A stretch of DNA of 64,000 nt from Fluviibacter sp039805725 (GTDB lineage Bacteria > Pseudomonadota > Gammaproteobacteria > Burkholderiales > Rhodocyclaceae). The number at the start of each line of letters is the position of its first letter. Position 1 is the stretch's first letter. Below, one piece after another: positions 25,708 to 35,632 of this stretch. The notes beneath the pieces are model-generated. The model did not search any database, had not been told where the DNA came from, and saw only the letters and a program-made list of their open reading frames with translations. Made by a program: the position numbers and the translations under genes. The stretch covers positions 1 through 64,000 of the forward strand of contig JBDLTT010000046.1 in the NCBI GenBank assembly GCA_039805725.1, in the 5' to 3' direction.

Positions 25708-27026
25708 AATCACGGGTTTGTCTTTTGCCCCAATGGCCTCAGGCAGCTCGCCGGACTTTTCTGAAGTCGGTCGGCTCGCTCTGTCTGCTGTCAGTAACGC
25801 CGGTGGGTGCGCTAGCGGCTGCGGCATCATCGATTGTGGCGGTGCGCGTGTGGCCCGCCGAGGATTACACCCGCGTCACCATCGAGCATAAAGGGCCGGT
25901 GAAGTTCACACAAAGCGTCGTTCACAATCCGGAGCGGCTGGTGGTGGACATTGAAGGTATTGAACTGAATGGGGTCTTGAAGAGTTTGGGTGACAAAGTC
26001 GGCCCGAATGACCCTTACATTCGCCAATTGCGTGCGGCCAATTACAAGCCCGGAGTGGTACGTCTCGTGATGGATCTGAAAGGCGAAGTGGCGCCTCAGG
26101 TGTTCAATCTACCGCCGGTGGGTAACTATGAAAGCCGGTTGGTGATGGATATTTATCCGGTTGTACCGCAGGATCCATTGATGCAGCTGGTCAACAGTAA
26201 GCAGTCACCCGAACAGAAAACCAAGAGTGAGATTGTTAAGCCGGAACCATCCAAGTTGCCGGTCGAGACCGAGGCCCCGCCGAAACAGGCTGAGGCGATG
26301 TCGTCGCGGAGTGCCAGGAAATCGGCCAAGGCGCTGACGATCATGCTGGATCCGGGCCATGGCGGGGAAGACCCTGGTGCAGTGGGTGCGCGTGGTTCGA
26401 TGGAAAAAAATGTCACCCTTTCAATCGCCCGACGTTTACGAGAACGGATCGAGAACGATCCGGTAATGAACGCGGTCCTGACGCGTGACGGCGATTTCTT
26501 TGTGCCGTTGCAGACGCGCGTGCAGAAGGCCCGTCGGGCCAAAGCCGATCTTTTCGTGTCGATCCACGCCGATGCCTGGATCAAGCCTGAGGCGCGGGGT
26601 TCCTCGGTCTTTGTACTCTCGGAGAAGGGGGCGTCGAGCGCTGCAGCGCGTTACCTGGCGCAAAAGGAAAACGAGGCCGACAAAGTGGGCGGCGTCAATT
26701 TTACGGTGGCCGACCCACATCTGGCGCGCACGCTGATGGATCTGACGCAGACAGCCACACAGAATGACAGTATGAAGCTAGGCAAGTCGGTGCTGACCAA
26801 TCTCGGGAGTGTGAACGCCTTGCACAAGGCCTCGGTTGAACAAGCCGGTTTTGCCGTGTTGAAAGCACCGGATATTCCGTCCATCCTCATTGAAACCGCT
26901 TTTATTTCCAATCCCGAAGAAGAAAAGCGCCTCAACGACGAGGAGTATCAGGAAAAGCTCGCGGAGGCGATCATGCGGGGCATTCGGCAGTATCTGGCGA
27001 AAAACCCCGCCTTCAATAAGGCCTAA
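25704..27026 (+). CDS. amiC: N-acetylmuramoyl-L-alanine amidase (AmiC type, Tat-exported)
   Basis: Splits septal peptidoglycan during cell separation. 440 residues: a twin-arginine signal (ARRTFLKSVGSLCLL, about residues 15-29), an AMIN domain (about 45-150), a Pro/Lys linker and an Amidase_3 domain from about residue 208. Zinc and catalytic positions are visible in MLDPGHGGEDPGAVG, LFVSIHADAW and SILIETAFISNPEEE. Tat export is the known route for E. coli AmiC. Translationally coupled to tsaE. Confidence 0.93.
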   Translation: MKSRVCLLPQWPQAARRTFLKSVGSLCLLSVTPVGALAAAASSIVAVRVWPAEDYTRVTIEHKGPVKFTQSVVHNPERLVVDIEGIELNGVLKSLGDKVGPNDPYIRQLRAANYKPGVVRLVMDLKGEVAPQVFNLPPVGNYESRLVMDIYPVVPQDPLMQLVNSKQSPEQKTKSEIVKPEPSKLPVETEAPPKQAEAMSSRSARKSAKALTIMLDPGHGGEDPGAVGARGSMEKNVTLSIARRLRERIENDPVMNAVLTRDGDFFVPLQTRVQKARRAKADLFVSIHADAWIKPEARGSSVFVLSEKGASSAAARYLAQKENEADKVGGVNFTVADPHLARTLMDLTQTATQNDSMKLGKSVLTNLGSVNALHKASVEQAGFAVLKAPDIPSILIETAFISNPEEEKRLNDEEYQEKLAEAIMRGIRQYLAKNPAFNKA

Positions 27027-27101
27027 AGCGGTCAACCCCCGGAATCTGGCGGCAAGCCTTTATAATGCAAGGCTTTACCGGTTTTTGCCCCGTTTAAATT
27101 C

Positions 27102-28082
27102 ATGCGCGTATTCCGCGGTCTTCATCCTGCCGCCGATGCGGATGCAGTCATCACCATTGGTAATTTTGATGGCATGCACCTGGGACATCAGGCGTTGTTG
27201 CGTCAGCTTCGGGCTGAGGCGCAATCGCGCGGCCTAAAATCGTCGGTGCTGACGTTTGCGCCGCACCCGCGTGAATTTTTCGCCAAGCGGCGGGGTGGGG
27301 TGGATGCCGTGGTTCCGGCTCGGCTGCATACGCTGCGTGAAAAGTTAGAGGCGTTGGCGGTAAGCGGCGTCGATGACACCCGCATTTGCCGGTTTGATGA
27401 GGCGTTTGCCAGTCTGAGCCCAGAAGAGTTCGTGCAAGTCGTTCTGGTGGTTGCAATGCGGGCCAGGCACGTGATGATTGGTGACGATTTCCGTTTTGGC
27501 GCACGACGTGCCGGTGACTTCGCCCGGCTCAAATCGCTGGGCAAACAACACGGATTTAGTGTCTCGTCGCTGGACTCTCAGTGTCTGGAAGGCGAGCGCG
27601 TTTCCAGCTCGCAGGTGCGTGACGCCTTGGCTGCTGGGGATCTGGGGCGAGCCGAAGCGCTACTTGGTTATCCGTACGCGATGGAAGGTCGCGTTGTGCA
27701 GGGCCGTCAGCTCGGCCGAACGATTGGCGTACCAACGGCCAACGTGCAAATCCGTCATGATCCGTTGCCACTGCGCGGCGTGTTTGTGGTTGATGTGGCG
27801 CTGGATGAAACGTGCGCGGCTGTCCCAGTCGCGACTCGCCGTTATGCCGGTGTGGCCAATCTGGGCTATCGCCCCACGCTGGGTGGTGATACGCGTCCGC
27901 TGCTGGAAGTGCACCTTTTCGATTTCGAGGGTGATCTTTATGGCGCACACCTCGATGTGCGTTTTCTTGCCAAGCTGCGCGATGAAATGACCTTTGCCGA
28001 TTTTGGCGCACTGACGACCCAGATCCAGCAGGATCTGACGCAGGCGCGTTCGTTCTTTGAGCAGTTTCCGATTTCTTCCTAA
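27102..28082 (+). CDS. ribF: Bifunctional riboflavin kinase / FAD synthetase
   Basis: Makes FMN then FAD. 326 residues: an N-terminal nucleotidyltransferase with ITIGNFDGMHLGHQALL (HxGH) and SSSQVRDALAAGDL, and a C-terminal kinase with GRTIGVPTANVQI and the acidic LLEVHLFDFEGDLYG. A perfect TATAAT lies at 27061-27066 without a clear -35. First gene of the ribF-ileS-lspA-fkpB-ispH run. Confidence 0.95.
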   Translation: MRVFRGLHPAADADAVITIGNFDGMHLGHQALLRQLRAEAQSRGLKSSVLTFAPHPREFFAKRRGGVDAVVPARLHTLREKLEALAVSGVDDTRICRFDEAFASLSPEEFVQVVLVVAMRARHVMIGDDFRFGARRAGDFARLKSLGKQHGFSVSSLDSQCLEGERVSSSQVRDALAAGDLGRAEALLGYPYAMEGRVVQGRQLGRTIGVPTANVQIRHDPLPLRGVFVVDVALDETCAAVPVATRRYAGVANLGYRPTLGGDTRPLLEVHLFDFEGDLYGAHLDVRFLAKLRDEMTFADFGALTTQIQQDLTQARSFFEQFPISS

Positions 28083-28102
28083 ATAGTCTGTGTAGTCATC
28101 CC

Positions 28103-30949
28103 ATGTCCGAAAACAACAAAAATGCTCCGCAAAACGATCAGGCCAAAGAAGCGCGAGCGACGCTGAATCTGGCCGATACCGCATTTCCGATGCGCGGCGA
28201 TTTGCCCAAGCGCGAACCGGGCTGGATTGCCGACTGGCAGAAGCTCGGTCTGTACCAGAAGATTCGGGCGCATACGAAAGGGCGTCCGCGCTTCGTGTTA
28301 CACGACGGCCCGCCCTATGCCAACGGTGATATTCACATCGGTCATGCAGTCAACAAGATTCTCAAGGACATCATCGTCCGTTCGAAAGTATTGGCCGGTT
28401 TCGACGCGCAGTATGTGCCAGGGTGGGATTGCCACGGTTTGCCAATCGAACATCAGATTGAAAAGCAGCACGGCCGCAATCTGCCAGCGGATGAAGTGCG
28501 TAAGCTTTGCCGCACGTATGCCGTCGAACAGGTGACGCGCCAGAAGAAGGATTTCATCCGCCTGGGCGTGTTGGGCGATTGGGATAACCCGTACCTGACC
28601 ATGAATTTTAGCGCCGAAGCCAATGAAATTCGGGCGTTGGGCAAAATGCTGGCCGATGGCTATCTCTATCAGGGTCTCAAGCCTGTGAACTGGTGTCTAG
28701 ACTGTCGCTCGGCATTGGCCGAAGCCGAGGTTGAATACGAAGACAAGCATTCGCCAGCGATCGACGTCGCCTTTCAAGTACATTCAAATCATGCGGCTAA
28801 CGTAGCCAAAGCCTTTGGCCTGGATCATCTGGATGGCCCGGCCTTTGCCGTGATCTGGACGACCACGCCGTGGACGCTCCCGGCCAATGAGGCGGTCAGT
28901 GTGCACCCATCGGTGGAATATGTATTAGTCGGCACAGAGAAAGGCAACTTGATTCTCGGCGCTGATCTGATGGAAAGCGCATTGCAACGCTATGGCCTGG
29001 CAGGTCAGGTGCAAGGCAAATGCGCCGGTGCCGCGCTGGAACATGTACTGCTGCGTCACCCGTTCTACGACAAGGACGTGCCCGTCATTTGCGGCGAACA
29101 CGTGACAACGGATGCCGGTACCGGCCTCGTACACACGGCGCCGGCGCATGGCGTCGACGACTTTAATATCGGTAAGAAGTATGGTCTGCCGGTTGAGAAC
29201 CCGGTCGGTGACGATGGTTGCTTCCTGCAGAAGACCCCCGCACTGCCGACTGGTTCGCTGGCCGGCCTCAGTGTTTGGCAAGCAAACCCCAAGGTGCTTG
29301 AAACCTTGCGAGACAACCAGCGCCTGCTGGCCGAGGTGAAGCTGCAGCACAGCTACCCGCACTGCTGGCGGCATAAGACACCGATCATTTTTAGGGCGAC
29401 CACCCAGTGGTTCGTTGGTATGGATACGCCGCCAAAACCAGGCGCGTCAACGCTGCGCCATCTGGCTGAAGTGGCCGTCGGCGATACCAACTTTTATCCG
29501 GCCTGGGGTCGCGCCCGTCTCGAAGCCATGATCCGGAACCGACCGGACTGGTGTGTCTCGCGCCAACGCAACTGGGGTGTGCCCATTCCTTTCTTCCTGA
29601 ATAAGGAAACCAACGAACTGCACCCGCGCACCCCGGAACTGATCGAAGAGGTCGCCAAGCGTGTCGAGCAGTCGGGCATCGAGGCCTGGTTCCAGCTGGA
29701 TCCGAACGAGCTGCTCGGCGACGACGCAAAAAATTACCGTAAGCTGTCCGATACGCTAGACGTGTGGTTCGATTCCGGTACGACGCACTGGCACGTGATG
29801 CGTGGCTCGCATGCCAGTGAGCACGCCTTTCCGGCCGACCTGTATCTGGAAGGCTCGGATCAGCACCGTGGCTGGTTCCAGTCCTCCTTGCTGACCGGCT
29901 GTGCACTGGATGGCCGCGCGCCGTACAAGGCGCTGCTGACCCATGGTTTTGTTGTCGATGGCAAGGGCCGCAAGATGTCGAAGTCAGTCGGCAACGTGAT
30001 CTATCCTCAGGAAGTGGCCGACAAGATGGGCGCCGAAATTCTGCGCCTGTGGGTCGCCAATACCGATTACTCCGGTGAGCTGACGATCTCCGACGAAATT
30101 CTGAAACGCGTGGTCGAAGGCTATCGCCGTATCCGTAACACCTTGCGCTTCCTGCTGGCCAATACCGATGACTTCAATCCATTAAACGACACTGTATCAG
30201 TCGACCAGATGCTTGAGATCGATCGTTATGCCATCGAGATGGTGCGTGCGCTGCAAACCTCGGTACAGGCCGATTACGATCGTTATGATTTCCACCACAT
30301 CGTGCAGTCGCTGCAGAATTTCTGCTCGGAAGAGCTTGGTGCTTTTTATCTGGATGTGCTCAAGGATCGCCTGTACACGACCGCGCCGGATTCGCTCGCG
30401 CGTCGCTCAGCGCAAACCGTGCTGTGGTTGATCACAAAGACCATGCTGCGTCTGATGGCGCCGATTCTGGCGTTTACAACGGAGGAAGCCTGGGCGCTGC
30501 TATCTCAGAAAATGGACGGCGCGCCGGAGTCGATCATGCTCAGCGATGCCGAAGCCTTGCCCGAGGTCGCCGGCGCGGCGGCGCTTTCGGAGAAGTGGGC
30601 GCGTATCCGCACGATTCGCGCCGAGGTCGCCCGCGCCATGGAAACCGTGCGTGGCGAAGGCGCGATTGGTTCTTCGCTGCAAGCCGAAGTCAGCGTTAAG
30701 GCGCCAGCAGCTGATGCAGCCGCGCTGCGCAGTCTGGGCGACGATTTGAAGTTCGTGTTCATCAGTTCCGCTGCCAATGTGGTGGACGGTGATGAACTGG
30801 AGATCCGCGTGACGCCAAGTCAGCAACCGAAGTGCGAACGCTGCTGGCATCAGCGCGCCAGCGTCGGTCAGGATGCTGCGCATCCGGCTTGGTGTGATCG
30901 CTGTGTTGCCAATGTGGATGGTGCCGGTGAGGTGCGTGTCTGTGCCTGA
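28103..30949 (+). CDS. ileS: Isoleucyl-tRNA synthetase
   Basis: 948-residue class I synthetase. HIGH motif in NGDIHIGHAVNKIL, KMSKS in GKGRKMSKSVGN, the CP1 editing domain between them (TTTPWTLPANEAVSV), and the C-terminal zinc finger CERCWHQR with WCDRC. This is the bacterial type with the zinc module. Lies 20 nt after ribF and overlaps lspA by eight bases. Confidence 0.98.
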   Translation: MSENNKNAPQNDQAKEARATLNLADTAFPMRGDLPKREPGWIADWQKLGLYQKIRAHTKGRPRFVLHDGPPYANGDIHIGHAVNKILKDIIVRSKVLAGFDAQYVPGWDCHGLPIEHQIEKQHGRNLPADEVRKLCRTYAVEQVTRQKKDFIRLGVLGDWDNPYLTMNFSAEANEIRALGKMLADGYLYQGLKPVNWCLDCRSALAEAEVEYEDKHSPAIDVAFQVHSNHAANVAKAFGLDHLDGPAFAVIWTTTPWTLPANEAVSVHPSVEYVLVGTEKGNLILGADLMESALQRYGLAGQVQGKCAGAALEHVLLRHPFYDKDVPVICGEHVTTDAGTGLVHTAPAHGVDDFNIGKKYGLPVENPVGDDGCFLQKTPALPTGSLAGLSVWQANPKVLETLRDNQRLLAEVKLQHSYPHCWRHKTPIIFRATTQWFVGMDTPPKPGASTLRHLAEVAVGDTNFYPAWGRARLEAMIRNRPDWCVSRQRNWGVPIPFFLNKETNELHPRTPELIEEVAKRVEQSGIEAWFQLDPNELLGDDAKNYRKLSDTLDVWFDSGTTHWHVMRGSHASEHAFPADLYLEGSDQHRGWFQSSLLTGCALDGRAPYKALLTHGFVVDGKGRKMSKSVGNVIYPQEVADKMGAEILRLWVANTDYSGELTISDEILKRVVEGYRRIRNTLRFLLANTDDFNPLNDTVSVDQMLEIDRYAIEMVRALQTSVQADYDRYDFHHIVQSLQNFCSEELGAFYLDVLKDRLYTTAPDSLARRSAQTVLWLITKTMLRLMAPILAFTTEEAWALLSQKMDGAPESIMLSDAEALPEVAGAAALSEKWARIRTIRAEVARAMETVRGEGAIGSSLQAEVSVKAPAADAAALRSLGDDLKFVFISSAANVVDGDELEIRVTPSQQPKCERCWHQRASVGQDAAHPAWCDRCVANVDGAGEVRVCA

Positions 30950-31448
30950 TCAGTGGATAAAGTCAGGCGGTGCCCTCGGTTTTGGCCTCTGGGTGGCGGC
31001 CGCGGTCATTTTATTCGATCAACTTACCAAGCTCTGGGTACTGAACGCGTTCGTGCCCGGTGAATCGATTGAGGTGATGCCGTTTTTGAACATGGTGCTG
31101 GTTTTCAACCCGGGGGCTGCTTTCAGCTTTCTGGCCGATCATGCGGGCTGGCAACGCTGGTTCTTTACGCTAATTGCGCTGGTCATTAGCGGCTGGATTG
31201 TCTGGCAGCTCCGTTCGTTGCGTCCAAGGACACTCTACAGCTTGGGGCTAGCCTTGATTATGGGGGGTGCGTTGGGCAACCTGATCGATCGACTCTGGTT
31301 GGGCATGGTCGTTGATTTCATTGATTTACATGCCGCAGGATGGCACTGGCCGGCTTTCAATGTGGCCGATAGCGCCGTCTGTGTCGGTGCCGTACTCTAT
31401 GTGCTGTGTCAGTCGCGTCATAACGATCTTGAGGAAGCAAAGGTATGA
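30942..31448 (+). CDS. lspA: Lipoprotein signal peptidase
   Basis: Inner-membrane aspartyl protease that removes signal peptides of prolipoproteins. 168 residues with four membrane segments; catalytic aspartates in GGALGNLIDRLWLG and FNVADSAVCVG, and FDQLTKLWV at the start. GTG 30942, with GAGG about ten bases upstream, is chosen; the open frame reaches 30873 inside ileS. Overlaps ileS and fkpB. Confidence 0.95.
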   Translation: MPDQWIKSGGALGFGLWVAAAVILFDQLTKLWVLNAFVPGESIEVMPFLNMVLVFNPGAAFSFLADHAGWQRWFFTLIALVISGWIVWQLRSLRPRTLYSLGLALIMGGALGNLIDRLWLGMVVDFIDLHAAGWHWPAFNVADSAVCVGAVLYVLCQSRHNDLEEAKV

Positions 31449-31897
31449 GTCAGCAACAACAGCAGTACGAGTCACGTATTCAGCCAGATAGTTTTCTGAC
31501 CCTGCATTACCGTCTGACGACACAGGACGGTGAGGAGGTTGTTAGCACTTTCGATCTAGGACCGGCGACGATCCAGATGGGTAATGGCGAGTTGAACGAA
31601 AACCTCGAGGCCTGTCTGGTCGGACTGGTGCCGGGTGAACATGCCGTCTTCGACGTGCCTGCTGAAGCCGGATTTGGCCAGCACAACCCCGGTCTGGTGC
31701 AGCGAATCGCCATCAGCGCCTTGCCGGTGGGGCAGGATCTCAAGGAAAATAGCCTGATTGAATTTACGTCGCCGGAGGGTGCCGGGTTTGCCGGGTTCGT
31801 GCGCGAGCTGGGCGACACGCACGCGCTGATGGATTTCAATCATCCGCTGGCGGGCAAGAGCCTGCGTTTTGAAGTGCAGATTATCGGATTGCTATGA
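31445..31897 (+). CDS. fkpB: FKBP-type peptidyl-prolyl isomerase
   Basis: 150 residues of the short SlyD/FkpB kind: SFLTLHYRLTTQDGEEVVSTF, then GNGELNENLEACLVGL, GEHAVFDVPAEAGFG and the flap. The His-rich metal tail of SlyD is absent, which with the lspA-ispH position supports FkpB. Four-base overlaps on both sides. Confidence 0.92.
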   Translation: MSQQQQQYESRIQPDSFLTLHYRLTTQDGEEVVSTFDLGPATIQMGNGELNENLEACLVGLVPGEHAVFDVPAEAGFGQHNPGLVQRIAISALPVGQDLKENSLIEFTSPEGAGFAGFVRELGDTHALMDFNHPLAGKSLRFEVQIIGLL

Positions 31898-32838
31898 GCA
31901 CGACTGAATCCAAAACCATGCCGATCATCCTGGCTAACCCGCGCGGTTTCTGTGCCGGCGTTGAGCGGGCCATTGCGATCGTCGAGCGCGCGCTGGAAGA
32001 GTTTGGCGCGCCGATCTACGTACGACATGAAGTCGTGCATAACAAATTCGTGGTCGAAGGTCTGCGCGCCCGCGGCGCCGTCTTTATTGAAGCTCTGGCC
32101 GATGTACCGCAGGGATCGACGCTCATATTCAGCGCCCATGGCGTACCCAAATCCGTGCGCGATGAAGCGGCCGAACGAGGTTTGCGTATTTTTGATGCAA
32201 CCTGTCCGCTGGTGACCAAGGTGCATGTGGAAGTATCGAGGATGCGTGCCGAGGGGCGTGAGATCATCATGATCGGCCACAAGGGCCACCCCGAGGTCGA
32301 AGGAACCATGGGGCAATCCGTAGGTGGCATGTATCTCGTCGAGACTGTAGAAGATGTCGCAAAGCTTCAGGTACCTAACCCGTCGCTGCTGGCCTATGTC
32401 ACGCAAACGACGCTGTCGGTGGATGATGCCGCCACCATCGTGAATGCCTTGCGCGCAAAATTTCCGGAGATCGTTGGGCCGAAAAAGGACGACATCTGTT
32501 ATGCCACCCAGAATCGACAGGACGCCGTGCGTGCACTGGCTCAAAAGTGCGATCTGGTGCTGGTGGTCGGCTCGGTGTCAAGCTCCAACTCCAACCGCTT
32601 GCGTGAGTTGGCCGCATTGCTTGGTCGGCAGGCTTATCTGATTGATGGTGCCGAGAATATTAACCCGGCCTGGTTGGAAGGGTCGCCGCGTATCGGTGTG
32701 ACAGCCGGGGCATCCGCGCCTGAAGTGCTGGTCGACGAAGTCATTACGCGGCTCCATGAACTCGGTGCCGGTTCTGTACAAAGCCTCGATGGCGTTGTCG
32801 AAGACGTGAAGTTTCCGTTGCCGAGCGGGCTGCGTTGA
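31894..32838 (+). CDS. ispH: 4-hydroxy-3-methylbut-2-enyl diphosphate reductase
   Basis: Last enzyme of the MEP isoprenoid pathway, a [4Fe-4S] protein. The three cluster cysteines are in NPRGFCAGVERAI, DATCPLVTKVH and DDICYATQNRQ; SVSSSNSNRLRELA binds substrate. 314 residues. Follows fkpB with an overlap. Confidence 0.96.
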   Translation: MSTTESKTMPIILANPRGFCAGVERAIAIVERALEEFGAPIYVRHEVVHNKFVVEGLRARGAVFIEALADVPQGSTLIFSAHGVPKSVRDEAAERGLRIFDATCPLVTKVHVEVSRMRAEGREIIMIGHKGHPEVEGTMGQSVGGMYLVETVEDVAKLQVPNPSLLAYVTQTTLSVDDAATIVNALRAKFPEIVGPKKDDICYATQNRQDAVRALAQKCDLVLVVGSVSSSNSNRLRELAALLGRQAYLIDGAENINPAWLEGSPRIGVTAGASAPEVLVDEVITRLHELGAGSVQSLDGVVEDVKFPLPSGLR

Positions 32839-32874
32839 TCGGAGCGCGTAAGCAACAGGAAGCAGGAGGGCGCT

Positions 32875-35343
32875 ATGCCTGAAATGGCTGCACCAGACCA
32901 CCACGCCTGTTACCACTGCGGGCTGGAGATTCCTGATGGTGTTGACCTGAAAGTGTCGATCAACGGTCAAAGTCGCGACATGTGTTGCGAAGGTTGTCGC
33001 GCCGTTGCCGAAGCCATCGTCGCCAATGGACTGGAAGCCTATTACCGCAATCGGGATTCGCTGCCGGAGTCGCCGCGAGAAGCCAAACCCGATGTTCTCG
33101 ATTCATTATCTCTCTACGACCAGGTTGAGTTCCAGAAAACTTTCGTGCGAGCGCTTGGCGAGCATGAACAGGAAGCGGCGCTCGTCCTCGAGGGTATTAC
33201 CTGTGCTGCCTGTGTCTGGTTGAATGAACAGCATGTGGCACGGTTGCCGGGTGTTCTTGCCGTCGAGGTCAATTACACGACGCGTCGGGCGCGTATTCGT
33301 TGGGACGACCGTCTTATTGCCTTGTCACAGATTCTGAAGGCAATCGCAGATATTGGTTATCGTGCTCACCCCTTCGATCCGGCGCGTCAGGAAGCGGTCG
33401 CCCAGAAAGAGCGCCGCGCCATGCTGTGGCGTCTGGCCGTCTCGGGTCTCGGCATGATGCAGGTGATGATGTATGCCTATCCGACCTATGTCGCGAATGA
33501 AGGGGAGCTGACGCCAGATGTCGAGACATTGCTGCGTTGGTCCAGTCTGTTGCTGACGCTGCCGGTGATTCTGTATGCCTGTGGCCCGTTTTTCAGAAAC
33601 GCCTGGCGTGATATCAAACTACGGCGTGTGGGGATGGATACGCCGGTAGCGCTCGGTATCGGTGCAGCATTTGTGGCGAGCGTCTGGGCAACGCTGATCG
33701 GACAAGGTCACGTCTATTACGACTCCATCAATATGTTCGTGTTCTTTCTCCTGGGAGGGCGCTATCTGGAATTGCTCGCCCGTCAGAAGGCGTTGCGGGC
33801 AACTGAAGAGCTTGGCCGTTTGGCGCCGGCATTTGCCGATCGTTTGATCGGGCAGCAAGGTGAATTCAAGGTAGAGCGGGTGCTGGTATCGGCGCTGAAC
33901 GTTGACGATGTCGTGCTGGTGAAGCCCGGCACGCAGATACCGGCAGATGGTGTTGTCACCGATGGTGCGTCTAGCGTCGATGAATCATTACTCACCGGCG
34001 AAAGCCATCCGGTCAGCAAGGCGATTGGTTCCGGCGTCACCGGCGGGTCGATGAATATCGACAGTCCCCTCACGGTGCGTGTGTCTCAGGTCGGCGAGAG
34101 GACGCGTCTGGCAGCGATTTTACGATTGATGGAGCGCGGTGCGCTGGAAAAGCCGGTCGCTGTCACCATGGCGGATCGTGTGGCCTCCTTGTTTCTCTGG
34201 GGATTGTTAGCTTTGTCAGCGCTGACGGCGCTGACCTGGTGGCTGATAGATCCTTCGCGGGCCCTGCCGATCACGGTGGCTGTCCTGGTCGTAAGTTGTC
34301 CTTGTGCTTTGTCCTTGGCCACTCCCGTCGCACTAACGATTGCGACAGGTCGATTGGCGCGAGAGGGTTTGCTGGTCACGCGCGGTCATGCGATCGAAGC
34401 GTTGGCTCAGGTGACCGACGTCGTCTTCGACAAGACGGGAACATTGACCACGGGCGTCATGGAACTGGTGCATGTTGAAACGCTCGCCGGGCTTGATGCG
34501 CGAGACTGCCTGGCCTGGGCAGCAGCGTTGGAGCAACGTTCGTTGCATCCGCTCGGACGTGCCCTGTTGCGGGCAGCCGAGCAGTTGTCGCTGCCGGGTG
34601 TAGAGGATGAACAGCATGAAACAGGCGGCGGTATCGAGGCGACCATTGCGGGCCGGCGGTTGCGGATCGGGCATGCAGGCTACGTGCGTCAACTGGTTGG
34701 ACACGATCTGTCCCCAACTGCGACCGCTGAAAACGCCAGTGCTGTCACAACGCTTTACCTGGGTGAGCCGGCAGCCTGGTTGGCGCGTTTTGAAATTGCC
34801 GATGAAATCCGGGGCGATGCCCATGAAACCATCCGTAGCCTGCAGTCGATGGGCTACCGGCTAGCATTGCTGTCGGGCGATGATCCGGCGGTGGTGACCG
34901 AACTTGCCTCAAAACTTGGTATTCCTCTGGTCTACGGGCGTGAAACGCCGCAATCCAAACTGGACCGGGTCACTGCCTGGCAGGCCGAAGGTCGGGTGGT
35001 GTGTATGCTGGGTGATGGTGTCAACGATGCCCCTGTCCTGGCCCAAGCGCAAGTATCCGTGGCCATGGGCGAGGGGACCGAGTTGGCACGCACCCAAGGG
35101 GACTGTGTGTTGCTTGGTCGGCATCTGTCTGTTCTGGTAGACGGGCTTGCCCTAGCTCGGGCAACACGCCGGACAATCCGTGAAAACCTCTGGTGGGCAG
35201 TGATTTACAATGCCGTGGCATTGCCCGTGGCCATGGGTGGCTTTTTGACTCCTTGGATGGCCGGGATCGGCATGTCGCTTAGCTCGCTCTGGGTGGTCTT
35301 GAATTCCTTGCGTCTAGAGCGCAAGGTTGTCACTGGCACCTGA
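32875..35343 (+). CDS. ccoI: Copper P1B-type ATPase for cbb3 oxidase maturation
   Basis: Exports copper for cbb3 assembly (FixI/CcoI type). 822 residues: a Cys-rich head (HACYHCGLEI, MCCEGCRAVAEAI), a heavy-metal domain (EGITCAACVWLN), eight membrane segments with the CPC motif VVSCPCALSLATP, DKTGTLTTG phosphorylation site and GDGVNDAPVLAQA. The head and its place just before ccoS distinguish it from the CopA-type ATPase about 12 kb away. Confidence 0.93.
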   Translation: MPEMAAPDHHACYHCGLEIPDGVDLKVSINGQSRDMCCEGCRAVAEAIVANGLEAYYRNRDSLPESPREAKPDVLDSLSLYDQVEFQKTFVRALGEHEQEAALVLEGITCAACVWLNEQHVARLPGVLAVEVNYTTRRARIRWDDRLIALSQILKAIADIGYRAHPFDPARQEAVAQKERRAMLWRLAVSGLGMMQVMMYAYPTYVANEGELTPDVETLLRWSSLLLTLPVILYACGPFFRNAWRDIKLRRVGMDTPVALGIGAAFVASVWATLIGQGHVYYDSINMFVFFLLGGRYLELLARQKALRATEELGRLAPAFADRLIGQQGEFKVERVLVSALNVDDVVLVKPGTQIPADGVVTDGASSVDESLLTGESHPVSKAIGSGVTGGSMNIDSPLTVRVSQVGERTRLAAILRLMERGALEKPVAVTMADRVASLFLWGLLALSALTALTWWLIDPSRALPITVAVLVVSCPCALSLATPVALTIATGRLAREGLLVTRGHAIEALAQVTDVVFDKTGTLTTGVMELVHVETLAGLDARDCLAWAAALEQRSLHPLGRALLRAAEQLSLPGVEDEQHETGGGIEATIAGRRLRIGHAGYVRQLVGHDLSPTATAENASAVTTLYLGEPAAWLARFEIADEIRGDAHETIRSLQSMGYRLALLSGDDPAVVTELASKLGIPLVYGRETPQSKLDRVTAWQAEGRVVCMLGDGVNDAPVLAQAQVSVAMGEGTELARTQGDCVLLGRHLSVLVDGLALARATRRTIRENLWWAVIYNAVALPVAMGGFLTPWMAGIGMSLSSLWVVLNSLRLERKVVTGT

Positions 35344-35359
35344 TATTTCCGGAGTTCCT

Positions 35360-35545
35360 GTGGAATCGCTTTACCTGCTTATTCCCGTATCGGTCGTGTT
35401 GGTTTTTGTGATTGCCGGATTGTTCTGGTGGTCTGTGCGTTCAGGTCAGTTTGATGATTTGGAGGGTCCGGCGCACCGGATTCTGATGGATGGCGAAAAG
35501 CGGCCGCCTGAACTCAAAAAAGAGGATGATCGCCCGCCTAATTGA
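35360..35545 (+). CDS. ccoS: cbb3 oxidase maturation protein CcoS
   Basis: 61 residues: one membrane segment (SLYLLIPVSVVLVFVIAGLF) followed by WWSVRSGQFDDLEGP, the CcoS signature, and an acidic-basic tail. GTG 35360 with GGAG five bases upstream gives the family start; the frame is also open from 35327 but would overlap ccoI. CcoS is needed for cofactor insertion in the oxidase. Confidence 0.88.
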   Translation: MESLYLLIPVSVVLVFVIAGLFWWSVRSGQFDDLEGPAHRILMDGEKRPPELKKEDDRPPN

Positions 35546-35564
35546 CGCTGCGCCGCAGCAAATA

Positions 35565-35578
35565 TTGATCGTTGTCAA
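35565..35578. promoter_or_regulatory. FNR/ANR-type site upstream of the candidate small RNA
   Basis: TTGAT-CGTT-GTCAA; nine of ten defined positions match TTGAT-N4-ATCAA. It lies 20 nt after ccoS. A TATCAG at 35621-35626 follows after 42 bp, the spacing of a class I (-61.5) site. Fnr is encoded 6.3 kb away. Confidence 0.65.
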
Positions 35579-35632
35579 TAAAATGTCATGTAGTAAGGGG
35601 TTTGTGAGTTTGAAGTCTTGTATCAGACATCT